Notes: a model not told the origin generated them from the sequence alone. Shown: positions 41,187-48,748, counted from the stretch's first letter. The stretch: 64,000 nucleotides of DNA from Salinispora pacifica CNR114 (GCF_000514775.1 NZ_AZWO01000001.1:310001-374000), one strand, 5' to 3'. Numbers and translations: made by a program.

Positions 41187-41233
41187 GCCTGTGGTCCGGC
41201 TGGGACGGCGAGGGCTCACGACCCACCACAGGC
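41187..41233 (+). ncRNA. Three-way-junction repeat element, copy E
   Basis: Closing stem GCCTGTG(G)/(C)CACAGGC, a shortened inner hairpin (CCG-GCTGGGA-CGG) with a 7-nt loop, and GGG-CTCACGA-CCC. The closing stem differs from C/D at two positions with compensating changes. Starts 8 nt after a stop. Confidence 0.65.
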
Positions 41234-41263
41234 ACTCACCGAAGACAAGCAGAGAGGTAGCAC

Positions 41264-42000
41264 ATGACTCAGGCCACCAATGGGATGCTCGCCAAGATCC
41301 GTAAACTGCTGCCCTTGCCGAAGACCCGGCAGCCACGGCAGCCGAGGCCGAAGCGTCCACCGCCAAGGCAGCCGGGCTGATCGCCAAGTACGGCGTCGAC
41401 CGGGCCATGCTCGCCGCGACCAATCCGACCACTGACGTGATCGGCGACACGGTGGTGGTGATCGATGGTGCGTATGCCCTGGACAAGCAGCGGCTACTGG
41501 GTGCCATCGCCATCGAGCTGGGCTGCAAGGCTGTTTACCAGACCCGCTATCCGGACGGTAAGCGCCAGTATCGGGTGCACTTGTTCGGCTACGGCTCTGA
41601 CCTGGAGCGGGTGGACATGCTGTTCACCAGCCTCTTAGTGCAGGCGACGCATGGCTTGGCCGGCGCTGAGGTGCCGCTGGGGGAGAATGCCACCGCCTAC
41701 CGCAAGGCGTGGCTGACCGGATTTACGGAGGCCATAGCGTCCCGGCTGCATCAGGAGACCGAGCGCGCTAAGCAGCGGGCCGAGGAGCAGGTGATCACCG
41801 GGGCCTCCGTCGCCCTGGTGCTCGCTGACCGGTTGAGCCAGGTCGAGGCCGCCAAGAAGCGGCAGTACGGCAAGCTGCGCCTCGCCAAGCAGCGGACGCT
41901 GACCGGGCAGGGCATCGCCGACGGGGCCGAGGCCGGCAATCGGGCCGAGCTGGGTGGTCCGCGAGTTGATGATGGCGGTGGCCGGCGGATGCTGGCCTGA
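41264..42000 (+). pseudogene. DUF2786-family protein interrupted by a 1-nt deletion
   Basis: From ATG at 41264 (GAGAGG upstream) the frame reads MTQATNGMLAKIRKLL, the DUF2786 opening, then at 41308-41314 shifts; the correct continuation (LAEDPAATAAEAEASTAKAAGLIAKYGVD) is in the -1 frame and stays open to 42000, through DTVVVIDGAYALDKQRLLGAIAIELG and a helical tail. One missing base near CTGCTG-CCC explains it. Either a sequencing error, a real loss, or initiation downstream at ATG 41407 (197 aa). DUF2786 proteins are common in actinophages; function unknown. Confidence 0.7.
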
Positions 42001-42045
42001 CACAGGGTTGTGGTGGCTTTGGTCCACCCTCACCCCCGACCCTGA

Positions 42046-42058
42046 TGTGAAATTGTGA
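42046..42058 (+). promoter_or_regulatory. TGTGA-N3-TGTGA site 11
   Basis: Perfect copy, spacer AAT, 15 nt upstream of the 82-aa gene. Confidence 0.7.
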
Positions 42059-42073
42059 GCAGAGGAGATAGGT

Positions 42074-42322
42074 GTGGCTTTGTGGCTTTACAGGATCGAC
42101 CTGTCCGACTTCTTCCATAAGCCGTGGAGCTTCGAGAGGAAGCGCGACCTGATCGTGGATCGCTTACGGGGCAGCGAGTGGGTCAAGGCACACGGTGAGG
42201 ACTCCCTGCTGGTGGTCGCCATCAACGAGATGGCGCACGCCACCGAGGTCGAGGATTTTGACGACTGGTGGGACGAGGTCTACGACCTGGCCGACCGCGA
42301 CCTGGTGTGGATCAATACCTGA
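42074..42322 (+). CDS. Small phage protein (82 aa)
   Basis: GTG start behind GAGGAG. Aromatic and acidic (ALWLYRIDLSDFFHKPWSFERKRDLIVDRLRG; EDFDDWWDEVYDLADRDLVW). Function unknown. Followed after 11 nt by a very short frame. Confidence 0.6.
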   Translation: MALWLYRIDLSDFFHKPWSFERKRDLIVDRLRGSEWVKAHGEDSLLVVAINEMAHATEVEDFDDWWDEVYDLADRDLVWINT

Positions 42323-42333
42323 GAGGATGCGGC

Positions 42334-42420
42334 GTGAGCAAGGATCTCGTGCAGACCAAGTACTACACCTTTGCCCAGAACAACACGGGCGACCGGTTCG
42401 GCGAGGCTGCTCCTACTTGA
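42334..42420 (+). pseudogene. Truncated small phage protein (28 aa)
   Basis: GTG start, SKDLVQTKYYTFAQNNTGDRF then stop. The KYYTF-QNN-G pattern is the opening of a longer family seen in actinophage small-gene arms, as I recall it; here the rest is missing, so this is probably a remnant. Two nt after its stop a perfect 13-bp repeat begins. Confidence 0.3.
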
Positions 42421-42421
42421 A

Positions 42422-42434
42422 TGTGAAACTGTGA
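42422..42434 (+). promoter_or_regulatory. TGTGA-N3-TGTGA site 12
   Basis: Perfect copy, spacer AAC; a second, one-mismatch copy follows at 42446-42458, making this a tandem pair. Confidence 0.7.
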
Positions 42435-42491
42435 TCAGATAGGGTTGTGAAACTGAGAGCGAAATGTAGAGCACAGTGAGAGGGGCGTGCA

Positions 42492-43193
42492 GTGGAGACC
42501 GACACCCTTGTCGTCGCCATCACGGGCATCGACGACCTGGTGGCCCTCCCCGTGGGGGTGGCGATTCAGGACCGCGATGGGGATGTGTTTACCAAGATCG
42601 ACATCGACACCTATGCATCGGCTATCTACACCTTTCCGGCTAACTACTTGCTCGACTACCTGCCGGCCATCGTGCTGTGTGAGCCGATTGAGTTCGAAGC
42701 GGGTGACGTTGTACGCATCACCAAGGATGGGCTGGACGTCATCTACATCCGCAGCGGTGATCTTGCGGAGGTTGCCGAAGTCGACGATGCTCACATCTGG
42801 GTGAGGTTCGAGGACTTCTTGCATCTGCCATTCAAGCGCGAGGAGGTGGAACTGGTCCGCCGGAGCATCGAGAGCGCCCGCAAGGGTAGTGACCAGATCG
42901 TTGACCAGATCGTCTCTGTGTTTCGCGGTCTGCTCGACGAGATTCCGACTGCTGCCAAGGGCCGCGGCCAACCTGCCGAGACTGCCGAGCCGGTTCTGAT
43001 CACCTCGGTCGCGGAGCTGAATGCCCTGCCCAACGGCAGTGTGGTCACCGCGACCGTCGCTACCGCCTCGCCGACGCGCTACAAGAGCGGGGGGCGCTGG
43101 AGGGTCATGGGCTCGGGCGGCACCTATGACTACACCACCTCCCGCCTGGCCGAAGCCGCCAGGCTGCGCCTGGTGTACAAGCCGGCCGCCTGA
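42492..43193 (+). CDS. Phage protein of unknown function (233 aa)
   Basis: GTG start. Residues 1-105 are beta-rich with several DxD/acidic strands (VAITGIDDLVALPVGVAIQDRDGDVFTKIDID; GDVVRITKDGLDVIYIRSGDLAEV); a helical middle (ESARKGSDQIVDQIVSVFRGLL) and a C-terminal beta domain (VAELNALPNGSVVTATVA) follow. I cannot name it. It is preceded by two tandem 13-bp sites and followed by another. Confidence 0.6.
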   Translation: METDTLVVAITGIDDLVALPVGVAIQDRDGDVFTKIDIDTYASAIYTFPANYLLDYLPAIVLCEPIEFEAGDVVRITKDGLDVIYIRSGDLAEVAEVDDAHIWVRFEDFLHLPFKREEVELVRRSIESARKGSDQIVDQIVSVFRGLLDEIPTAAKGRGQPAETAEPVLITSVAELNALPNGSVVTATVATASPTRYKSGGRWRVMGSGGTYDYTTSRLAEAARLRLVYKPAA

Positions 43194-43204
43194 CTGTAAC
43201 TAGT

Positions 43205-43217
43205 TGTGAACTTGTGA
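43205..43217 (+). promoter_or_regulatory. TGTGA-N3-TGTGA site 13
   Basis: Perfect copy, spacer ACT, right-most copy, 11 nt after the stop of the 233-aa gene. Confidence 0.7.
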
Positions 43218-43265
43218 GCTGGGCTGGTCATGTCTGGCCGGCTTAGCTCGCACTCGGGGGGATGT

Positions 43266-43700
43266 ATGCGGATCACACCACGACGGGATGAAGTTCAGGC
43301 GATCGTCGCGATCTTGGAGAGCGACGAATACGACAGCGCAGAGGTCATGGCCAGGGCCTTGATCAAGGAAGTTTCCGAGCTGTTGAACATGCGCGACTGG
43401 GTGGCCCTGACGCATCGATTTGGAGGACAGCGCCGGCTCGGCATCAACTGGGGCCCATTCGCCTCCGACAACGAGGCCGGCAAGTACGCCGCCAAGATCG
43501 GCATAAACGGCAAGTTCTCGACAGTCAAGCTTTACAGCCCCGGGCTACTCCTGGCTAACGCTACCGCCGCGAAGCGCCCGACCAAGGACTTCTGCACCAA
43601 TCCCGTATGCATGCATGCCTCCGCGGTTCATAGCGCCGTCGGCACCGGCCGCGGCAAGTGCGTTCTGGAGTTGTGCCCCTGCACCAAATACAGCAAGTGA
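43266..43700 (+). CDS. Phage protein with C-terminal Cys/His cluster (144 aa)
   Basis: ATG at 43266. An alpha/beta domain (DEVQAIVAILESDEYDSAEVMARALIKEVSELL; QRRLGINWGPFASDNEAG) is followed by DFCTNPVCMHASAVHSAVG...KCVLELCPC, a likely zinc-binding tail. Role unknown. Start of a tightly packed string of genes that leads to excisionase and integrase. Confidence 0.6.
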   Translation: MRITPRRDEVQAIVAILESDEYDSAEVMARALIKEVSELLNMRDWVALTHRFGGQRRLGINWGPFASDNEAGKYAAKIGINGKFSTVKLYSPGLLLANATAAKRPTKDFCTNPVCMHASAVHSAVGTGRGKCVLELCPCTKYSK

Positions 43701-43710
43701 GGTGAATTTG

Positions 43711-43941
43711 ATGAGCAACAGGACAATTGTTCCGCATATCTGGTGCGGGGACTGCAACAAGCGAGGATTCAGCAGCCGCAGCCTGGCCCGTAAGGCGCTT
43801 GGCCGGGTGCGGGCCAAGCGCAACCGGCTTGCCGACAAGCATGGAACCCGACGCGGAGTGGTCCGGGAAAACCGGGCCTACATCTGTCCCGGTGGCCTTT
43901 GGCATTTGACGGGGATGAGTCGTCGGCTGGTGAGGCGATGA
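43711..43941 (+). CDS. Small basic zinc-ribbon-like protein (76 aa)
   Basis: ATG at 43711 with GAGGTG upstream. CGDCNKRGFSSRSLARKALGRVRAKRNRLADKHG is a basic helix next to a CxxC pair, with a second Cys (AYICPGGLWHLTG). This looks like a small nucleic-acid-binding ribbon. The next gene overlaps by 4 nt. Confidence 0.6.
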   Translation: MSNRTIVPHIWCGDCNKRGFSSRSLARKALGRVRAKRNRLADKHGTRRGVVRENRAYICPGGLWHLTGMSRRLVRR

Positions 43942-44132
43942 GGTGCACCGTTTGCATCCAGCACGGTCTAGCGGTCGGCGAGATTCGGGCCTACGTCGGC
44001 CGACTTGCCCGCAGAGCGGCGAAATCTGGCCTACCCACCGACATCGCCCGAGTTCGGTCGTTCCGGGCCGAGCTTGACCGACAGCGCAAGTTCCAGCAGG
44101 ACCACGAGCGGGAGCACGAGGAGATGGCGTGA
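43938..44132 (+). CDS. Small phage protein (64 aa)
   Basis: ATG at 43938 overlaps the previous stop (ATGA). CTVC at the start and a long helix (LARRAAKSGLPTDIARVRSFRAELDRQRKF). Unknown function; overlaps the next start by 4 nt. Confidence 0.6.
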   Translation: MRCTVCIQHGLAVGEIRAYVGRLARRAAKSGLPTDIARVRSFRAELDRQRKFQQDHEREHEEMA

Positions 44133-44395
44133 GCGAGAGATTGCAGGAGACCTTGAGCGCCCTTAGGCGGGTCGAGTGTCTTGCGACGCAAGCCGTCTAC
44201 GAGGAGCACGAACGCGGTGGAGAGGCCAGAGCCGTGGTCCTGGAGATCGGTCGCCTGGTCGGGGTTCCGCTCGGCGGCGCGACCTGGGGCGTGGCCGACA
44301 TGCAGCGTGTCATCAAGGCAGTGCGCGAACTGCGGGATGAAGCGATACGGCTCCACTTGGATCTGGAGGTAGCGACGGGTGGCGTAGTCAAGTGA
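44129..44395 (+). CDS. Small helical phage protein (88 aa)
   Basis: GTG overlapping the previous stop (GTGA). Helical throughout (LQETLSALRRVECLATQAVYEEHERGGEARAVVLEIG; MQRVIKAVRELRDEAIRLHLDLEV). No family recognised. Overlaps the excisionase start by 4 nt. Confidence 0.6.
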   Translation: MSERLQETLSALRRVECLATQAVYEEHERGGEARAVVLEIGRLVGVPLGGATWGVADMQRVIKAVRELRDEAIRLHLDLEVATGGVVK

Positions 44396-44631
44396 ACAAC
44401 ACCCCATCGACGACCACCCCAAAGCAGCCCACGCGCGTGGCGGCTCGTTCGGCCCGTCACCTTACCGTCGATGACGTATGCGTCGACCTCGGAATTACGC
44501 GGTCGACCTTCTACGACTGGCGAACAAAGCGGAAAGGGCCACGCGCCCGCAAGTTGCCGAATGGTGAGGTGCGAATTGAGCGCTGCGACTATGAAGCCTG
44601 GCTTGAATCACTCTATGAGGAGGTCGCTTGA
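44392..44631 (+). CDS. xis: Excisionase / recombination directionality factor (winged HTH)
   Basis: 79 residues from GTG. The HTH LTVDDVCVDLGITRSTFYDWRTKRKGPRARKLPNGEVRIERCDYEAWL is the AlpA/MerR-like excisionase pattern. It sits directly upstream of the integrase and overlaps it by 4 nt, the arrangement seen in actinomycete integrative elements. It should bind attachment-site DNA to favour excision. Confidence 0.85.
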   Translation: MNNTPSTTTPKQPTRVAARSARHLTVDDVCVDLGITRSTFYDWRTKRKGPRARKLPNGEVRIERCDYEAWLESLYEEVA

Positions 44632-45989
44632 ATATCAGCTATGACGTGAGTATTTGGTCAACTCAGACCTATGAGGGGAAAAGGGGTAAAACCTATCGTG
44701 TTTGCTGGCGGGTAGCCGATCGGCGGCATAAGGCGGTATTCAAGACGAAGGCTCTTGCGGACGGACTGCGGTCAGAACTGGTCACCGCGACCCGCAAGGG
44801 TGAGGCTTTTGACATCGAGTCGGGCCGCCCTCTTTCGATGCGTCCAAACACTGCCGTGAGTTCGTGGTACGACCTGGCCTGTGCATTTGCCGATATGAAG
44901 TGGCCGAACGTGGCGGCCACAACCCGCCGCACTCACGCGGAAGCGCTGACGGCGCTTACCGTGCTCATGCTGTCCAGTGCGAGAGGCCGCCCGGACGGTA
45001 AGTTGCTGCGCTATGCCCTAGGACGCTGGGCGTTCAACACCGCGCGCCGGGAGGACATGCCCGAAGAGGTCCGGGCCGTCCTTGATTGGGTGAAGCGGAA
45101 CACTCGTGACGTAGCGAGCCTCAGCCGTCCCGAGGTCCTGCGGCCGGTACTGGATGGCCTGACTGTGCGGCTTGACGGGTCACCGGCCGCAGCGAGTGTC
45201 ACCAGTCGCCGTCGGAAGATATTCAACACCACGATCGAGTACGCGGTTGAGAGGCGTTTGTTACCGGCAAACCCACTGCCGCAGTTGAAGTGGAAACCAC
45301 CGAAAACCGTAACCACTGTTGACCGACGGTCCGTAGCTAACCCGGTTCAAGCGCGCACTCTCCTGGAGGGGGTTAGGGAGCAGGGCCGCATCGGTCCACG
45401 CATGGTTGCCTTTTATGCCTGCCTCTACTTCGCCGCAATGAGACCGGAGGAAGCTGTGCGTCTCGCCAAGCCGAATCTCAGCCTGCCTGACGAGGGGTGG
45501 GGGGAGTTCTTTCTCGACGGCGCTGAACCGCACGCGGGTAAAGAGTGGACCGACAGCGGCAGGAACCGCGACCGGCGACAGCTCAAGCAGCGTGCACGGG
45601 GCGAGTCCCGTACGGTTCCATGTCCGCCCGAACTGACCGCGATCATCAACGCGCACGTTGGCCAGTTCGGGTTCGGGCCCAACGGCCGGCTGTTCGTTGG
45701 AGAGCGCAACAAGGAGGAGTTGCCCAAGGGGACGATCAACCGGGTGTGGCGGTGGGCGCGAGCAGCCGTGTTCACGCCCGAGGTGCGTGCCTCGCCACTG
45801 GCACGAACCCCGTATGACTTGCGACATGCTGCCGTGTCGACCTGGCTCAACGGGGGAGTGCCTCCGACAGATGTAGCTGAGTGGGCAGGGCAGTCGGTAG
45901 AGGTGCTGCTCCGGATCTACGCGAAGTGCCTAGACGGTGGTGACGTAGCTCTCAGGCGGCGGATCGAGCGGGCGCTGGGCCACGACTGA
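44628..45989 (+). CDS. int: Tyrosine site-specific integrase
   Basis: 453 residues from TTG, overlapping xis. N-terminal arm-binding region (about 1-75), SAM-like core-binding domain (about 80-210) and catalytic domain with Arg272 (AAMRPEEAVRL), Arg399-His400 (PYDLRHAAVSTWL), the third box EWAGQSVEVLLRIYAK and nucleophile Tyr431. It integrates the phage next to tRNA-Arg, whose 3' end lies 135 nt away. Transcription ends at the hairpin just downstream. Confidence 0.92.
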   Translation: MNISYDVSIWSTQTYEGKRGKTYRVCWRVADRRHKAVFKTKALADGLRSELVTATRKGEAFDIESGRPLSMRPNTAVSSWYDLACAFADMKWPNVAATTRRTHAEALTALTVLMLSSARGRPDGKLLRYALGRWAFNTARREDMPEEVRAVLDWVKRNTRDVASLSRPEVLRPVLDGLTVRLDGSPAAASVTSRRRKIFNTTIEYAVERRLLPANPLPQLKWKPPKTVTTVDRRSVANPVQARTLLEGVREQGRIGPRMVAFYACLYFAAMRPEEAVRLAKPNLSLPDEGWGEFFLDGAEPHAGKEWTDSGRNRDRRQLKQRARGESRTVPCPPELTAIINAHVGQFGFGPNGRLFVGERNKEELPKGTINRVWRWARAAVFTPEVRASPLARTPYDLRHAAVSTWLNGGVPPTDVAEWAGQSVEVLLRIYAKCLDGGDVALRRRIERALGHD

Positions 45990-46069
45990 TCGACGCCAAA
46001 CTTGGGTACGAATGTGGTACAGGCACCCGCCAAGAGCCGCTGACGGCCGGACATGGCCGGACACGCGAC

Positions 46070-46108
46070 AAAGCCCCCTGACGTAATTTTGCCTGTTCAG
46101 AGGGCTTT
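46070..46108 (+). terminator. Integrase terminator
   Basis: Twelve-base arms (46070-46081 with 46097-46108, 11 of 12 paired) around a 15-nt loop, between the integrase and the tRNA. Confidence 0.8.
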
Positions 46109-46123
46109 CGCGCTGGTCAACTA

Positions 46124-46198
46124 TGGTGCCCCCGGCAGGATTCGAACCTGCGCTCCCGCCTCCGGAGGGCGGTGCTCTATCCCCTGAGCTACGGGGGC
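46124..46198 (-). tRNA. tRNA-Arg(CCG)
   Basis: Complete cloverleaf: acceptor GCCCCCG/CGGGGGC, D-arm GCTC/GAGC, anticodon arm CCGCC-CTCCGGA-GGCGG (anticodon CCG), T-arm GCAGG-TTCGAAT-CCTGC, and an encoded CCA. Its 3' end faces the phage integrase, making it the probable attachment gene. Confidence 0.95.
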
Positions 46199-46293
46199 TC
46201 AGCGACCGGAGAAGAGTAGCAAACCCTTCCCGCGATCACCGAATCGGTACGCACGGATGCGCTCCAACCGCCCGCATCCGGCCGGGCCGGTGG

Positions 46294-46986
46294 TCACGCG
46301 GCGACGGCGCGACCGCAGCTGGGCAGCGGGTGTAGCGCGATGCGGCGGGGTAGCCGGCGTGGCCACTCATTGCGGGGCCACGAGCCGTCCACGATCAGGT
46401 GGACGGTGCGTTGCTCCGCTCCGCTGAGTCGGAGTACGAAGTCGCGGGGGAGCGGGGGGTCCACCGACGGCGTAGTGATCATGAATTGGACCCGCCCCCG
46501 AGACGAGACCGCGGAGATGATGTCCGCCGCCGGCATCGTGCCGCGGAGCCGGATCCGGCCGATCCAGTGCACGTCGGCTAGGTGCTCCTGAGCGGCCCGG
46601 ACGATCGCCGGGTACTCGGTGCGTACCCAGCGCTCCACCGCGCCGACGCAGAGCCCGCAGGCGCGCTCGCGTGGCTCCCGGGGGCCGAGTCCCCATGCCC
46701 GCAGGTATGCCCCGACGACGCCGGGGTCGAGCGGCAACCCGAACCGGTTCTGAATGATGGTGTGCAGACCCTGTCGCGTCCAGAGCCCCTCGTCCAAGCC
46801 GAACGCGTCGGGGTAGCTGCCCCGCAAGGTGTCGATCAGCTCGAGTTCCTGTTCGCGGCTGAGCGCTCCTGGCTCGCTCTGCCGCACTCCGCGACGGACG
46901 GCCGCCACCGCCCCGTCACCGCCGATTGTGTGGCGCCGGCACCAGCTGGTGACCGAACGCCGTGCGTCTCTCAGTGCAACACCCAC
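46294..46986 (-). CDS. IS630-type HTH protein without transposase active site (230 aa)
   Basis: Residues 1-140 carry the two IS630 helix-turn-helix units (ARRSVTSWCRRH; LSREQELELIDTLRGSYPDAFGLDEGLWTRQGLHTIIQNRFGLPLDPGVVGAYLRAWG). In real IS630 transposases a 'W..YP.I...A' stretch is followed by DDE catalytic residues; here the YPAIVRAAQEHL start is kept but the following segment (DVHWIGRIRLRG) lacks the first Asp/Glu. No terminal inverted repeats were seen. Probably a domesticated regulator in the host. Confidence 0.7.
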   Translation of the reverse strand: MGVALRDARRSVTSWCRRHTIGGDGAVAAVRRGVRQSEPGALSREQELELIDTLRGSYPDAFGLDEGLWTRQGLHTIIQNRFGLPLDPGVVGAYLRAWGLGPREPRERACGLCVGAVERWVRTEYPAIVRAAQEHLADVHWIGRIRLRGTMPAADIISAVSSRGRVQFMITTPSVDPPLPRDFVLRLSGAEQRTVHLIVDGSWPRNEWPRRLPRRIALHPLPSCGRAVAA

Positions 46987-47192
46987 GTCTTACGCAACGA
47001 GCCCGAATCACAACTGGTCACGATATGTGCGGAGAAAGTTCTCTTTGAGATGTATTCGCCCGTAGAGGGAGTAACTTCACGAATCGGACCTAACGGTTCA
47101 ACTGGGCGACCCGATCCCGCTGCCGACCGTTGGGCGTGGGAGCGGACGCGGTGGGCCCACGGCCGCCGAACACGCCTCTGACCATGACAAAC

Positions 47193-47225
47193 GACCCGCA
47201 CCACCACCCGGTGGTGGTGCGGGTC
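47193..47225 (-). terminator. Perfect 16-bp hairpin terminator
   Basis: Two perfectly complementary 16-nt arms (47193-47208 and 47210-47225) with a 1-nt centre; in practice the hairpin loop is the inner few bases. It lies just after the DUF305 gene. Confidence 0.85.
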
Positions 47226-47247
47226 GCGGGACGGCCCAACCGCCTGA

Positions 47248-47913
47248 TCAGCCCTTGATGCGCTCGAGTGCGTTGCGCAGGTTGGTCAGATCTGTCTGCT
47301 GGGTGTTCTTCATCGTCTGCGCGGTCTGGACCACGTCCTTCTCGTCGCTCTGGTCGAGCAGCGCATCAACCATGTGGATGCCACCGATGTGGTGCGTGAT
47401 CATGAGCTCGAGGAAGAGGACATCCAACTCCGTGCCCCGGGCCTCCCGGAGCTGGGTCATCTGCTCCGCAGTTGCCATCCCTGGCATCAGCCCGTCGCGG
47501 ATCATCTCGGTGCCGTCCGGCAGCCACGCCATCCGGGGCTCCGAGCCGGTCGGGTCCAGCTCCCATGACCGCAGCCAAGCCTGCATGATGCCGATGTCAC
47601 CCTGCTGGCCGAGGGCGATGTCGTTACCGATCGTCTGGACCTCCCGGTCCGTGCCGTGCTTGAAGGCGATCAACCCCATCTCCACCGCCTGGGCGTGGTG
47701 GGTGGTCATGTCCCGAGCGAAGCCCGCCTCGGCGGAGGTATCCCCCGGTCGATTGAGGTCGGGGGTGAGTAGGCCGCCCGCATAGCCGAGCAGGAGGCCG
47801 ATCACGATGGCGATCGCCACCACCGCCGTGCCGAACTGGGCAGCGGGGCGACGGGCGCTGTCGGCGCGCGGAGCCCCGTCGGGCTTTTCGTCGAGGGTCG
47901 TGAGGGCGGACAT
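47248..47913 (-). CDS. DUF305 family membrane-anchored protein
   Basis: 221 residues from ATG at 47913 with AAGGAG. One N-terminal transmembrane helix (about 28-50, VVAIAIVIGLLLGYAGGLL), then the ferritin-like DUF305 helices marked by FARDMTTHHAQAVEMGLIAF and LELMITHHIGGIHMVDALL. These His/Met-rich proteins are often linked to copper or silver handling. It forms a pair with the DUF3105 gene, with a 13-nt gap. Confidence 0.85.
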   Translation of the reverse strand: MSALTTLDEKPDGAPRADSARRPAAQFGTAVVAIAIVIGLLLGYAGGLLTPDLNRPGDTSAEAGFARDMTTHHAQAVEMGLIAFKHGTDREVQTIGNDIALGQQGDIGIMQAWLRSWELDPTGSEPRMAWLPDGTEMIRDGLMPGMATAEQMTQLREARGTELDVLFLELMITHHIGGIHMVDALLDQSDEKDVVQTAQTMKNTQQTDLTNLRNALERIKG

Positions 47914-47926
47914 CCCGGCTCCTTGG

Positions 47927-48748
47927 CTACTGCGGCATCTGCGGGCCGAGCTCCCGCGGCGTGGTGCCGGTGGCGGTGACGCCCTGGGCGCAGAGGGCGG
48001 TGGGGCCCTCGATGGAGGCATTGACCCTCAGCGTCTTGATGAAATCGTCGATCCGGCCGTCATCGGCGTTGTCGACCTTGAGCTGGTATCCCCAGGCCTG
48101 GAGGGAGATCGGCTGGTCCAGCCCTTCGTGCGGGCTGAGGAAGAGCTTCTCGTTACCGCGTACCCGCTCGGCCAGCTTCTCGACCTGGCCGGCGTCGAGG
48201 TCGGGCTGGTAAGTGATCCACACCGCGCCGTGCTCCAGGCTGTGCACGGCGTGCTCGTTGGCGATCGGAGCGTCGTAGATGTCGCCCATGCAGTTCTGCC
48301 AGGCGTCGTTGTGCGGGCCGGCGACCGGCGGCAGGACGGAGTACTCGATCGAGCCCTGCTGGTGGTTGCCGCCGGCGACCAGCGCCGGGTCCTGCTCGCG
48401 GAAGTTGACGATGTCGGCGATGTCGTTCGCCCGCTCGTCCCACGGCTTGGAGCCCTGGAATGCCGCCCAGCCGCCGTAGCCGACGATCGCGACAGCGAGC
48501 ACGCCGACGGCGACGAAGAGGGCGATCGGCCCCCAGTTGCGCTGCTGGCTCACCTTGACCGGAGTGATCGGCTTGCGTGGCTTCTTGCCGCCGCGCTGGC
48601 TGCCCGCTGGCTTGCCGGACCCCGGTCTGCCCCCCGCTGGCTTGCCGGATCCGGGTTTGCCACTGGCCGGCCTGCCCCCGGCTGACTTCTTCGTGGTGCT
48701 GGCAACGGTCGGGTGGCGCTCCGGGCCGCCCGGGGTGCTGATGCTCAT
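47927..48748 (-). CDS. DUF3105 family membrane protein
   Basis: 273 residues. A low-complexity N-terminus with repeated (S)GKPAGGRPG units (about 25-55) is followed by one transmembrane helix (about 73-93) and the DUF3105 domain (PPVAGPHNDAWQNCMGDIYDAP; EHAVHSLEHGAVWITYQPDLD). Its partner gene encodes DUF305, an association common in actinobacteria. Function not established. Confidence 0.85.
   Translation of the reverse strand: MSISTPGGPERHPTVASTTKKSAGGRPASGKPGSGKPAGGRPGSGKPAGSQRGGKKPRKPITPVKVSQQRNWGPIALFVAVGVLAVAIVGYGGWAAFQGSKPWDERANDIADIVNFREQDPALVAGGNHQQGSIEYSVLPPVAGPHNDAWQNCMGDIYDAPIANEHAVHSLEHGAVWITYQPDLDAGQVEKLAERVRGNEKLFLSPHEGLDQPISLQAWGYQLKVDNADDGRIDDFIKTLRVNASIEGPTALCAQGVTATGTTPRELGPQMPQ

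Larger units (their letters stand above)
5700..46123. mobile_element. Integrated temperate siphophage (prophage), about 40 kb
   Basis: A full set of phage modules lies between the DUF397 gene and tRNA-Arg: replication arm, lysis, tail, head, packaging, control region, small-gene arm, excisionase and integrase. The right edge is the tRNA-Arg 3' end, 135 nt past the integrase. The left edge is not certain; the last phage gene and its 13-bp repeat end near 5824. A 15-bp near-match (5714-5728 versus 46210-46224) is the only candidate direct repeat seen. All major structural genes are intact, but one right-arm gene (41264) carries a frameshift and another (42334) looks truncated. Confidence 0.9.

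Noticed and set aside
41300..41320. Programmed frameshift in the DUF2786 gene
   Set aside because: The local sequence offers no heptamer allowing tRNA re-pairing; a one-base deletion explains it better.
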